Assembly (NCBI GenBank): GCA_003670735.1
Contig: QWQU01000009.1
Location: 1 to 33,779, forward strand
Source of the DNA: Chloroflexota bacterium
GTDB taxonomy: Bacteria; Chloroflexota; Dehalococcoidia; UBA2979
Length of the DNA: 33,779 nucleotides
Direction of reading: 5' to 3'
In this document: positions 19,121 to 27,667 of the stretch, piece by piece
Position numbering within the stretch: position 1 is the stretch's first letter
How the letters are laid out: every line of letters begins with the position of its first letter
The notes under the pieces: generated by a model
What the model was told of the DNA's origin: nothing
Databases searched by the model: none
Seen by the model: the letters and a program-made list of their open reading frames with translations, nothing else
Translations under genes and position numbers: made by a program

Positions 19121-19380
19121 TCGTCGGACGGCTCGGCTTGCGCCGAGGCCGGGCGTCGGGCGGCTTTCAGCCGCGAGCCGACGCCGGACAGTGTTGAGCC
19201 CACCCTCCCACCCTTATGCGAGGGCTGCGCCCTCGCGCTCCTGCTTCGGAGGGGGCTTCGCCCTCCTCGATCCGCTTGGGACTTCGTGCGCTCGGCCTCG
19301 CAGAAGCGAAGCCCCCTCGAATCCATTCGGAACTTCATCCACTCGCGGTCGCAAGGGCGTCGCCCCCGCAACCTCGGAGG
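19121..19380 (+). repeat. Structured intergenic repeat, copy 3 (extended 3' part)
   Basis: CGTCGGACGGCTCGGCTTGCGCCGAG; outer stem CCGGGCGTCGG/CCGACGCCGG; inner GCGGCT-TTC-AGCCGC; GGACAGTGTTGAGCCCACCCTCCCACCC; GCGAGGGCTGCGCCCTCGC and further hairpins. Confidence 0.8.
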
Positions 19381-19452
19381 GCCAGCGCACAACTCGGGTC
19401 GTGTGGTGACCGAGCTACGCGCGCACGGGGCTTCGGCGATCGAACGGATAGC

Positions 19453-19479
19453 ACGAGGCCCGCAGAACGCGGGCCTCGT
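19453..19479 (-). terminator. Hairpin terminator after glnA (19505-20842)
   Basis: ACGAGGCCCGC-AGAAC-GCGGGCCTCGT about 25 nt past the stop. Weak T-tract. Confidence 0.55.
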
Positions 19480-19504
19480 GGGTTGGTGCGTGGGGCTGCG
19501 GGAG

Positions 19505-20842
19505 TTAGAGGTTGCCGAGGTAGCGGCGGACTTCGTACTCAGTGACTTCGCGGCGGAACTGGTCCCATTCCTGGCGCTTGTTCTGGACGAGCGATTCGAC
19601 GATGTGCTCGCCGAGCGCTTGCTTCATGAGCTGGGAGTTGGCGAAGACGGGGATGGCTTCGCCGAGCGAGGACGGGAGCGCAGCGATGTCGAGTGTGGCG
19701 AGCTCAGCTTCGGAGGCGTCGCCGACGGAGCGCTCGAAGGGGGCTGGGAGGGTGTACTGCGCCTCGATGCCCTGCATGCCGGCGGCGAGGGTCGCGGCGA
19801 AGAGCAGGTAGGGGTTGGCGGCGGAGTCGGGCACGCGGAACTCGATACGCGCGGTGTCGGGGCGCTCCGGGTTGTGCGACGGGACGCGCAGCAGGTCTGC
19901 GTGGTTGCTCGTGCTCCACGTGGCGTGGGTGGGGGCTTCGAAGCCGGGCACGATGCGGCGGTACGAGTTCACCCACTGGTTGGAGACGAGCATCATCTCC
20001 GGCGCGTGCTTCAGCACACCGGCCATGTACTGGCGGCCGATCGGGGAGAGCCCGTTGGAGGATGAGGGGTCGGAGAAGATGTTCTCCTCACCTCGGAACA
20101 GCGAGAGCTGGAGGTGCATGCCGGAGCCGTTTTGGTCGGTGCGCGGCTTGGGCATGAAGGTCGCGTAGACGCCGTGGCGCATGGCTACCTCTTTGACGAC
20201 CAGGCGGTACGTCATGATCGAGTCGGCCATGGTGAGCATGTCGGTGTAGCGCAGGTCGATCTCGTGCTGACCGGGCGCCGCCTCGTGGTGACTGAGGACG
20301 ATCGGGATGCCCATCTCCTCGAGCGTGAGCACGGTCTCGCGACGCAGGTCGGAACCAGAGTCGAGCGGCGTGAGGTCGAAGTAGCCGCCGGCGTCGATCG
20401 GCTCGGTGCCGTGCTGGTCACGGAAGTAGAAGAACTCAATCTCTGGGGAGACGTAGCAGGTGAGACCGGCGGCGGTGGCGCGGCGGATCTGCTGCTTGAG
20501 GATGTTGCGCGGGTCACCCTCGAACGGGGTGCCATCGGCCTTGAGGACGTCGCAGAACATGCGGGCCGTGGCGTTGTCGCGCGGCCGCCACGGCAACACC
20601 TGGAAGGTGGCCGGGTCAGGCAGCACGGTCATGTCGGACTCGCTGCGACGCGCGAAGCCCTCGATGGACGAGCCATCAAAGGTGATGCCGTCGGCGAGTG
20701 CGTGCTCGAGGTCCTCGACGGTGATCGCGACGGACTTCAGCACGCCGAGGATGTCGGTGAACCAGAGGCGAATGAACTTCACGTCCAGCTCGCGGCAGGC
20801 GCGGATGACGTGCTGTTGAGAGTCGAGGTCTACGTCTACCAT
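19505..20842 (-). CDS. glnA: Type I glutamine synthetase
   Basis: 445 aa. FTDILGVLKSVAI, DGITFDGSSIEGFARRSESDM, HHEAAPGQHEIDLRY, FMPKPRTDQNGSGMHLQLSL, RRIVPGFEAPTHATWSTSN. Confidence 0.93.
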   Translation of the reverse strand: MVDVDLDSQQHVIRACRELDVKFIRLWFTDILGVLKSVAITVEDLEHALADGITFDGSSIEGFARRSESDMTVLPDPATFQVLPWRPRDNATARMFCDVLKADGTPFEGDPRNILKQQIRRATAAGLTCYVSPEIEFFYFRDQHGTEPIDAGGYFDLTPLDSGSDLRRETVLTLEEMGIPIVLSHHEAAPGQHEIDLRYTDMLTMADSIMTYRLVVKEVAMRHGVYATFMPKPRTDQNGSGMHLQLSLFRGEENIFSDPSSSNGLSPIGRQYMAGVLKHAPEMMLVSNQWVNSYRRIVPGFEAPTHATWSTSNHADLLRVPSHNPERPDTARIEFRVPDSAANPYLLFAATLAAGMQGIEAQYTLPAPFERSVGDASEAELATLDIAALPSSLGEAIPVFANSQLMKQALGEHIVESLVQNKRQEWDQFRREVTEYEVRRYLGNL

Positions 20843-20940
20843 GCTGCGATCCTAACCCAGCGCTGCGCGCTCTGCGTGACCGACTCGTGAAGTTCCGTGT
20901 CTCGTTTGTCTGTGTTCGACTGCCTGGGCTGTACGCAAGC

Positions 20941-20966
20941 AATGGCCCCGGTTGCCCGGGGCCATT
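20941..20966 (-). terminator. Hairpin terminator after upstream glnA
   Basis: AATGGCCCCGG-TTGC-CCGGGGCCATT, about 30 nt past the stop at 20996. Confidence 0.65.
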
Positions 20967-20995
20967 GGTGTTACTCGCAGGCCGTATCGGACGGC

Positions 20996-22420
20996 TTAGC
21001 CGTTGAAGTACAGCTCGTACTCGTACGGAGTCGGGCGGAGGCGCACTTCCTGAGCCTCTGCACGCTTCCACTCCAGCCAGGTGTCGATGACGTCCTGGGT
21101 GAAGACGCCGCCCTGGAGCAGGAACTCGTGGTCCTTCTCCAGCGCGTCGAGGGCCGCGTCGAGCGAACCGGGGACGGTCGGGATCTTGGCAGCTTCTTCG
21201 GCCGGGAGGTCGTAGATGTTGCGGTCGAGCGGGTCACCCGGGTCGATCTGCTTCTGGATGCCGTCGAGGCCAGCCATCAGCATCGCGCTGAACGCGAGGT
21301 ACGGGTTGCTGGTCGCGTCCGCCGGGCGGAACTCGATGCGCTTGGCCTTGGCCGACATCGAGTAGGTCGGGATGCGGACCGAAGCGGAGCGGTTACGCAT
21401 GGAGTACGCCAGGTTCACGGGCGCCTCGTAGTGCGGGACCAGTCGCTTGTACGAGTTGGTCGTCGGCGCCGCGAACGCGAGCACGGAGTGCGCGTGGCGG
21501 AGGAGACCACCGATGTACCAGCGAGCGGTCTGCGACAGGCCGGCGTACCCGTTGCTGTCGTAGAAGGTCGGCTCGCCGTTCTTCCACAGCGACTGGTGCG
21601 TGTGCATGCCGGTGCCGTTGTCGCCGTAGATCGGCTTCGCCATGAACGTGGCGACCTTGCCGTGCTTCTTGGCGATGTTGCGGGTGAAGTACTTGTACCA
21701 CTGGGCTCGGTCGGCCTGCTGCGTGAGCGTGCCGAAGAGCATGGCGAGCTCGCACTGACCAGCAGTGGCGACCTCGTGGTGGTGCAGCTCCATCTCGGCG
21801 CCGACGCTCTCAAGGGCGTCGACGATCTCGTTGCGGATCTCGACGAGGGTGTCGAACGGCGGGACGGGGGCGTAGCCCTCCTTGCCGGGGATCTTGAAGG
21901 CCATGTTGCCGCCAGTGGCGGACTCGTCACGGCCGGTGTTCCAGGCAGCCTCGACGGACTCGACGAAGTAGAAGGCCGTGTTCTGGCCCTGCTGGTAGCG
22001 GACGTCGTCGAAGAGGAAGAACTCCAGCTCCGGGCCCCAGAACGAGGTGTCCGCGATGCCAGTGGTCTTGAGGTAGGCCTCAGCCTTCTTCGCGATGTTG
22101 CGCGGGTCGCGGCTGTAGGGCTGGTGGGTCATCGGGTCGGCGACGTCGCAGATGAGGCTGAGCGTCGGCGTCGTGTAAACGGAGTCGATGGCCGCCGTGT
22201 CGAGGTCCGGCATGAGGAGCATGTCGGACTCGTGGATCTGCTGGAAGCCGCGGAAGCTCGAACCATCGAACCCGCTGCCTTCGGCGATGAGGTCGGCGTT
22301 GAGCCGGTGCGCCGGGAGCATGAAGTGCTGCCAACGGCCGAACAGGTCGGCGACCTTAAGGTCGACCTTGGTGACGCCGTTGGCCTTCACCATGTCGAGC
22401 GCTTCCTGGAGTGTGGTCAC
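20996..22420 (-). CDS. glnA: Type I glutamine synthetase
   Basis: Start set at GTG 22420 (SD GGGGAGG). LFGRWQHFMLPAHRL, GSGFDGSSFRGFQQIHESDM, HHHEVATAGQCELAM, FMAKPIYGDNGTGMHTHQSLW, RLVPHYEAPVNLAYSMRNRSA. Confidence 0.94.
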   Translation of the reverse strand: MTTLQEALDMVKANGVTKVDLKVADLFGRWQHFMLPAHRLNADLIAEGSGFDGSSFRGFQQIHESDMLLMPDLDTAAIDSVYTTPTLSLICDVADPMTHQPYSRDPRNIAKKAEAYLKTTGIADTSFWGPELEFFLFDDVRYQQGQNTAFYFVESVEAAWNTGRDESATGGNMAFKIPGKEGYAPVPPFDTLVEIRNEIVDALESVGAEMELHHHEVATAGQCELAMLFGTLTQQADRAQWYKYFTRNIAKKHGKVATFMAKPIYGDNGTGMHTHQSLWKNGEPTFYDSNGYAGLSQTARWYIGGLLRHAHSVLAFAAPTTNSYKRLVPHYEAPVNLAYSMRNRSASVRIPTYSMSAKAKRIEFRPADATSNPYLAFSAMLMAGLDGIQKQIDPGDPLDRNIYDLPAEEAAKIPTVPGSLDAALDALEKDHEFLLQGGVFTQDVIDTWLEWKRAEAQEVRLRPTPYEYELYFNG

Positions 22421-22559
22421 AGTGCCTCCCCTGCGTCCGCCAGCCGACGGATCGCCCGCAGTCCCTGAAATTGCCAAACAGAGGGCCTCAACAGTGGCCG
22501 CCCGATGGGCTGCCAGATTCTGCCTCGGCTCGTGTTACTGCGGAAGTTAATCCGGGGCG

Positions 22560-22597
22560 GTTTCCCTCGGATTACCTGTTTGTTACGAACACGTTTC
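22560..22597 (-). promoter_or_regulatory. GlnR-box-like array upstream of glnA
   Basis: Minus strand: GAAAC-N6-GTAAC-N6-GTAAT-N6-GAAAC, four pentamers at 11 bp spacing. Resembles actinobacterial GlnR GTnAC/GAAAC half-sites. Confidence 0.6.
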
Positions 22598-22648
22598 GAA
22601 GGTGGTTGATAACACCTGACGTACGGTGAAAGCGGGCAGAACTGCTCG

Positions 22649-23353
22649 TTACTGCTCGCCGAGGCTCATGTTCGGGCGGCCGGCACCGTCGTCGAGGAAG
22701 CGATAGCCCACGTTGCGGACCGTCTCGATGAACGGCTCATGACGTTCGATCTTGGCTCGGATACGGCGGATGTGAACGTCCACGGTACGAGAGCCGCCGT
22801 AGTAGTCGTAGCCCCAGACGCGGTTGAGGAGCGCCTCGCGGGTGAAGGGCTTGCCGGCGTTGGTCGCGAGGAAGCGGAGGAGCTCGTACTCCTTGTAGGT
22901 GAGGTCGACCGCGTCACCATCGACGCTGACGGTATAGCGCTCCAGGTCGATGGCGAGGCCGCCGCGACGGAGGACGTTGCCCTCGTCGGCGCCGGTGCGC
23001 ACCCAGAGCGCTCGGGACATGCGGACCTGGAGCTCTTCCGGGTCGGCGGGGGTGAGCATGAAGTCGTCGACTTTGACGCCGGCGCCGACGAGCGTGAGCT
23101 GCTCCCGGGTGGCGAAGAGGACGACACCGACGCGGTCAGCAATCTCGGAATCCCGCAGCACGGCAGCGAGGCCGCCCGGGGTGATGCCGATGCCGAGGTC
23201 GAGGCCGAGCAGTGCGGGACGCCACTCGCGGACGGCGAGCAGGCCAGCCTCCAGGTTCCGTTCGGAGCGGAAGGGGTGGCCGTTGGCGCGCGCAGCCATG
23301 TTCGCGGCCGTGATGACCTGCGGGTCGTCGCTGACCAGAAGAATGCGCTGCAT
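22649..23353 (-). CDS. GlnR-like orphan OmpR/PhoB-family response regulator
   Basis: C-terminal LTYKEYELLRFLATNAGKPFTREALLNRVWGYDYYGGSRTVDVHIRRIRAKI...IETVRNVGYRF. Atypical receiver with DDFMLTP where a Lys-Pro is expected. Start revised to ATG 23353. Confidence 0.8.
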   Translation of the reverse strand: MQRILLVSDDPQVITAANMAARANGHPFRSERNLEAGLLAVREWRPALLGLDLGIGITPGGLAAVLRDSEIADRVGVVLFATREQLTLVGAGVKVDDFMLTPADPEELQVRMSRALWVRTGADEGNVLRRGGLAIDLERYTVSVDGDAVDLTYKEYELLRFLATNAGKPFTREALLNRVWGYDYYGGSRTVDVHIRRIRAKIERHEPFIETVRNVGYRFLDDGAGRPNMSLGEQ

Positions 23354-23359
23354 CGCTGG

Positions 23360-23365
23360 ATTGTA
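23360..23365 (-). promoter_or_regulatory. -10 element TACAAT, 6 nt before the regulator ATG
   Basis: Minus strand TACAAT-CCAGCG-ATG. Confidence 0.5.
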
Positions 23366-23464
23366 GACCAGCACTCTGGGGCTGTCTCACGCTCGTGAGC
23401 GCGGGATGTTACGAATGGTGGCGAATTGGCAATCTGATCGGAACACGCATCGCGGAGCGAACGC

Positions 23465-23983
23465 ATGCCTGAGCTACGACTGACGAGCTGCACGTTGCGC
23501 CCGATCCGGCCGGGCGATGAGGACTCGATCGCGCGGTACGCAGACAACGTGCAGGTGTGGCGGAACGTGCTCGATCGCTTCCCGCATCCGTACACGCTCG
23601 AAGCCGCTCGGTCGTGGGTGGCGCACTGCCAGACGCACGAGCCGCAGACGCACAACTTCGGGATTGAGGTCGATGGCGCGATCGTGGGGATGATCGGCCT
23701 CGAGTCAGGGGCGGACGTGCACCGACGCTCGATGGAGATCGGGTACTGGCTGGGCGAGCCGTTCTGGGGTCGCGGGATCGCGACGGAGGCGGCCCGCGCG
23801 GTGACGGAGTACGCGTTCGCGACGTTCGACATCAATCGGGTGCAGGCATGGGTGTTCGGCTGGAACCCGGCTTCGGCGCGGGTGCTGGAGAAGGCCGGGT
23901 ACGTACTCGAGGGTCGGCATGTGGGGGCGGTGACGAAGGCGGGCGAGACGACGGACGAGCTGGCCTACGCGATCGTGCGCTGA
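23465..23983 (+). CDS. GNAT family N-acetyltransferase (RimJ/RimL type)
   Basis: LRPIRPGDEDSIARYADN...EIGYWLGEPFWGRGIATEAARAVTEYAF...NRVQAWVFGWNPASARVLEKAGYVLEG. Confidence 0.88.
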   Translation: MPELRLTSCTLRPIRPGDEDSIARYADNVQVWRNVLDRFPHPYTLEAARSWVAHCQTHEPQTHNFGIEVDGAIVGMIGLESGADVHRRSMEIGYWLGEPFWGRGIATEAARAVTEYAFATFDINRVQAWVFGWNPASARVLEKAGYVLEGRHVGAVTKAGETTDELAYAIVR

Positions 23984-23993
23984 GCTCGCGTCC

Positions 23994-24563
23994 TTACAGC
24001 TCTGCGTCGAGGCGCACTGGATAGACGTAGCCGACGAAGGGGTGCCAGATCCGCATGCGCACCTCCTCCCAGGTGAGCGTGGCGCGGTCGACACGGCCCC
24101 ATGCCGAGGTGCGGAAGCGCGTGGACCAGCCGCACATCTGCTGGCTCCAGTTCATCTCGGCGACCTCGATGCCCTCGGGCGTGACGCGCTCGACGTAGGC
24201 GACGTGGCCGGCACCGCCGGACCAGACCACGACTGCGCCGGGTCGCGCGGCGTGCAGATCGTCGACGACCACCCAGCCGGCCCAGGCGGCGTGGTTGGCC
24301 CACGTCCCGGCGTTGCCGCTCCAGTTCACGCCGGGCTCGGGGGCGCGCTCGTCGAAGCGGCGCGCAGCGTAGGTCGTGCACTGGCCGCCGCTGCCGGGGC
24401 GCGTGCTGGCGAAGCCCTTGTATGGGTCGAGGTCGCGGCCTTCGAGGCTGCACTCGTCCGTGGCACTGGCTCGTGCCGGCGAGAGCAGCGCGACTGGGGC
24501 GGCGACGGTCAGTGCGGCGAGGGCGCCGAGGAAGCTGCGTCGGTCGATGGTGGCCACGAGCAC
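23994..24563 (-). CDS. CHAP-like domain secreted protein with Tat-type signal
   Basis: RRSFLGALAALTVAAPVALLSPARASA; GGQCTTYAARRF...AWAGWVVVDDLHAARPGAVVVWSGGAGHVAYVERVTPEGIEVAEMNW. Confidence 0.78.
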   Translation of the reverse strand: MLVATIDRRSFLGALAALTVAAPVALLSPARASATDECSLEGRDLDPYKGFASTRPGSGGQCTTYAARRFDERAPEPGVNWSGNAGTWANHAAWAGWVVVDDLHAARPGAVVVWSGGAGHVAYVERVTPEGIEVAEMNWSQQMCGWSTRFRTSAWGRVDRATLTWEEVRMRIWHPFVGYVYPVRLDAEL

Positions 24564-24623
24564 TCCTCGTCTGCTGGGGGCGAAGGGCGCCCACCGTATC
24601 TGATCTGGCTGCGGCTGTGTGCT

Positions 24624-24815
24624 CGCCGGGACGGCTCGGCAGGCGCCGAGGCCGGGGCACGGGCGGCTCCTCGATGTCGCCCAGCACCATCTGCAGGTGG
24701 CTCGCCGCAGCCGTGCCGGACAGTGTTTCGCCCACCCGCCCGCCCTTATGCGAGGGCGAAGCCCTCGCGCTCCCTCCGGATTCCGCCGGCTTTGCCGCGG
24801 ATCGGAGGCTCCTCG
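24624..24815 (+). repeat. Structured intergenic repeat, copy 4 (expanded apical loop)
   Basis: GACGGCTCGGCAGGCGCCGAG; outer stem CCGGGGCACGG/CCGTGCCGG; inner GCGGC...GCCGC with long insert; GGACAGTGTTTCGCCCACCCGCCCGCCC; GCGAGGGCGAAGCCCTCGC. Confidence 0.8.
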
Positions 24816-25057
24816 GGCTACCTGTAGACGGATTACGGCGAGCTCGAGGGGCTGCGGGCGACCTCGGTGGGTGGTGGCGGCGGGCGGGAGGTCTGGCCCA
24901 AGGGGTGGTGGTAGGGGCGATTACAAGCACGAGATGCTGTGGATATCTCGCTCGCCGCAGGGTGCGGTGGGGGTGGTGAGGCTGCTATCCTTCCGCCTCG
25001 CCCACCCGGAACGGCAGCCCGGTCGCCTCACGGCCGCCCCGCCGAGGGAGTCTCCTC

Positions 25058-26134
25058 ATGCAAGTTGTCGAAGCTACCGATCTCACGAAGATCTACCAGA
25101 ACAAGTACATCGCGCTGAACGCGATGAACCTGAACATCGAAAAAGGCATGGTCTACGGCCTGGTTGGGCCGAACGGTGCCGGCAAGTCCACGACGTTCCG
25201 CGTGATGATGGGCCTACAGCGCCCGACCGCGGGGAGCATCAAGGTTTTTGGCGAGGAGATGGACCCGGAGCGGTCCGACCTGCGCCGACGAATCGGCTTC
25301 CTGCCCACCAACCCGAGCTTCCCTCGCAACCTGACGCCGATCTCGTACCTCGAGTTCATCGGGTCGCTGATGGGGATCCCGACCGACCGAACGAAGATTC
25401 GCCTCGCGACGCTGTTGCAGGCGGTGGACCTCACGGGGGCGGCCTCGCAGCGCATCGATGGGCTGTCGACCGGTATGGTGACGCGCCTTGGGATCGCGGC
25501 GGCGCTGATGGGTGACCCGGAGCTGCTGATCCTCGATGAGCCGACGTCTGGCCTCGACCCGTCCGGCCGCAAGCAGACGATCGAGCTGATCCGTGAGCTG
25601 TCGGGTCGTGACCGCACGATCATCATCGCGACGCACATCCTCGGCGACGTCGAGCGGGTGTGCACCGACGTGGGGATCATCTCGGGCGGCCGACTGATCT
25701 ACACGGGGCCGATGTCGGAGATGCGCCGCCTGGCGCGCCACGGCACGGTGACCGTGGAGATCGAGGGCAACACCAATGCATTCGAGCAGCAGGTGCCACT
25801 GCTGGATGAGCTGGGATCGGTGACGTACGAGCGGACGGGTGCGGAGTTCCACATCTCGTTCCTTGGTACGGAGGCGCTGCCGGTATACATCCACCGTGTG
25901 TTGGACCTGATCGACCGCACGGGGGTCGACCTGCTGCACTTCAACACGGGCGAAGACGAAATCGAAGAGGCGTTCCTGCGCCGCCTAGAGGAGGACAGCA
26001 CGCGCGGCTTCCTGCGGGCGTCGGCGTGGGCGGCGGCGCAGCGAATCGGCGGTGGGCCGGAGACGCTGGCGCTGCCGGAAGCGACGTCTGAGGAGACTGT
26101 GGATGCAGGCGTTTCTGGTACTCCTTCGGTATGA
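25058..26134 (+). CDS. ABC transporter ATP-binding protein
   Basis: Walker A GPNGAGKST, signature-region LSTGMVTRLGIAAALMGDPELLILDEPTSGLDP, H-loop ATHILGDVERVCTDVGII. Confidence 0.93.
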   Translation: MQVVEATDLTKIYQNKYIALNAMNLNIEKGMVYGLVGPNGAGKSTTFRVMMGLQRPTAGSIKVFGEEMDPERSDLRRRIGFLPTNPSFPRNLTPISYLEFIGSLMGIPTDRTKIRLATLLQAVDLTGAASQRIDGLSTGMVTRLGIAAALMGDPELLILDEPTSGLDPSGRKQTIELIRELSGRDRTIIIATHILGDVERVCTDVGIISGGRLIYTGPMSEMRRLARHGTVTVEIEGNTNAFEQQVPLLDELGSVTYERTGAEFHISFLGTEALPVYIHRVLDLIDRTGVDLLHFNTGEDEIEEAFLRRLEEDSTRGFLRASAWAAAQRIGGGPETLALPEATSEETVDAGVSGTPSV

Positions 26135-26819
26135 CCTCGACCAGATGGCGCGGTCCTGGATCGTTCGCGTCTGGGTCGCGCTGCTGATCATTGGGGCCGG
26201 TGTCCTGGTGAGCATCGCGGCGACGAACTCGGAGCTGGCATCGGAGACGATGGCGGCGTACCAGTACGCGGTGTTCGCGCCGCTGTCGTGGCTGGCCGTA
26301 TCGATCTTCGCCGCCTCGGCGATCTCGGGTGAGGCCGGCGTGATGGCCGATGCGATCCTCTCGAAGTCGGTGAATCGCACGCAGTACCTGAGTGCCAAGG
26401 TGGTGTCGCGGATCGGTGCGACGCTGATCGTGTACGTACTGGTGACGGTTCCGCTGGCGTATCTGCTCGGCCGCTACGCGGTGGCGGACACCACGATCAG
26501 CGGACTGTTTGTCGGGCTACTGCTGGTGGCGATGATGGTGTCGTTCCTTGCGGCGCTCGGCATTCTGCTGTCGACGGTGTTCCGCAATGTGCAGCTCGCG
26601 ATCCTCGCGGTGATGGTGACGGTGCTGTTTTCCGGTGCGGTGCTGCAGTTCCTCGGTCTGACGTGGATGTCTACGACGGCGATCCTGAACGAGCTGCCCA
26701 CGACGTTCCGAGGCGAGACGCCGCTGTGGAATGTGTTTCGCGCGATCATCGTGTTTGGGGCGCTGACGGTCGCCTCGATCTCCGCGTCGCTGTACGTGTT
26801 CCGCATGAAGGACCTCTAG
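26103..26819 (+). CDS. ABC-2 type transporter permease
   Basis: ORF trimmed to ATG 26103. Hydrophobic multi-span protein overlapping the ATPase end. Confidence 0.82.
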   Translation: MQAFLVLLRYDLDQMARSWIVRVWVALLIIGAGVLVSIAATNSELASETMAAYQYAVFAPLSWLAVSIFAASAISGEAGVMADAILSKSVNRTQYLSAKVVSRIGATLIVYVLVTVPLAYLLGRYAVADTTISGLFVGLLLVAMMVSFLAALGILLSTVFRNVQLAILAVMVTVLFSGAVLQFLGLTWMSTTAILNELPTTFRGETPLWNVFRAIIVFGALTVASISASLYVFRMKDL

Positions 26820-26934
26820 GCGCCTTCGGCGCTTCTCGCCCAGCTTCTTGTGTCGCGGGTTCGTGACTCGAGGCTTCTTGGGTGCGCGAGCCAGCAAGGA
26901 GATGCGGGCTCGCAGCGCGCGGTAGCATCGAGTC

Positions 26935-27252
26935 ATGCATATCGGCTCGATGCTCAGCTCTACAGACGAGGCGGTTGAACTCGGAACATACGGCGGTCGC
27001 GTCGTGCGTGGCGTGGTGCGTCGTCGCTCGCTGCGCTTCGGGCTCGGCGAGCGGCTGCGGCTGAACCTGCAGCAGCTTTCGCCTGTCGCTGTCGAGGTGG
27101 ACGGGGAGCGCACTCGCATTCACTCGATGGATCCGCGCACGCGTCTGCTGTTGCAGCGGGCGTTGCTGGTGCTCGTAGTGTCGATGGTGGTGCCGCGACT
27201 GCTCGCGCGACGACATCGAGGTGCGCCTGCGGCACAACGGAGGTCTGGATGA
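26935..27252 (+). CDS. Small hypothetical protein with C-terminal hydrophobic segment
   Basis: MHIGSMLSSTDEAVELGTYGGRV...LLLQRALLVLVVSMVVPRLLARR; ATG preceded by TAGCAT-N6; overlaps the next gene. Confidence 0.55.
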   Translation: MHIGSMLSSTDEAVELGTYGGRVVRGVVRRRSLRFGLGERLRLNLQQLSPVAVEVDGERTRIHSMDPRTRLLLQRALLVLVVSMVVPRLLARRHRGAPAAQRRSG

Positions 27253-27641
27253 ACTCGACGGATGGGATGAGTGCGATGGGTGCACTGGCGTCGTTGCCGG
27301 AGCGCGCGTCGGCGGCCTCTGTGTTTGGTGAGCCGGCGACGGCGGGTGACCGGGTGGTGATTCCGGTGGCCGAGGTGATGATTGCGATGGGTGCGGGATG
27401 GGGCGGTGGCAATACAACTGAGCCGACGGCCACGAGTGTGCCGGTGGCGCCCGCTGCTGGCTCAGGTGGTGGCGTCGGTGGTTGGGGGCGCGCTCGGGGC
27501 ATTGCGGTGATCGAGCTGGGGCCGGATGGGGTGCAGGTGCATCCGATCGTGGACCAGACGGCGATCTCGCTCGCGGGAATCGCGTTGGCGGGGGCGGTGT
27601 TGGCGCTCGTGGCACAGGTGACGAAGAAGCTGATTCGCTAG
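27249..27641 (+). CDS. GerW/YtfJ-like family protein
   Basis: VFGEPATAGDRVVIPVAEVMIAMGAGWGGG...Gly-rich...ARGIAVIELGPDGVQVHPI, matching the YtfJ pattern, with a C-terminal TM segment. Confidence 0.7.
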   Translation: MNSTDGMSAMGALASLPERASAASVFGEPATAGDRVVIPVAEVMIAMGAGWGGGNTTEPTATSVPVAPAAGSGGGVGGWGRARGIAVIELGPDGVQVHPIVDQTAISLAGIALAGAVLALVAQVTKKLIR

Positions 27642-27667
27642 GTGGTTGCTGCGCGACGAGTGCGCGC

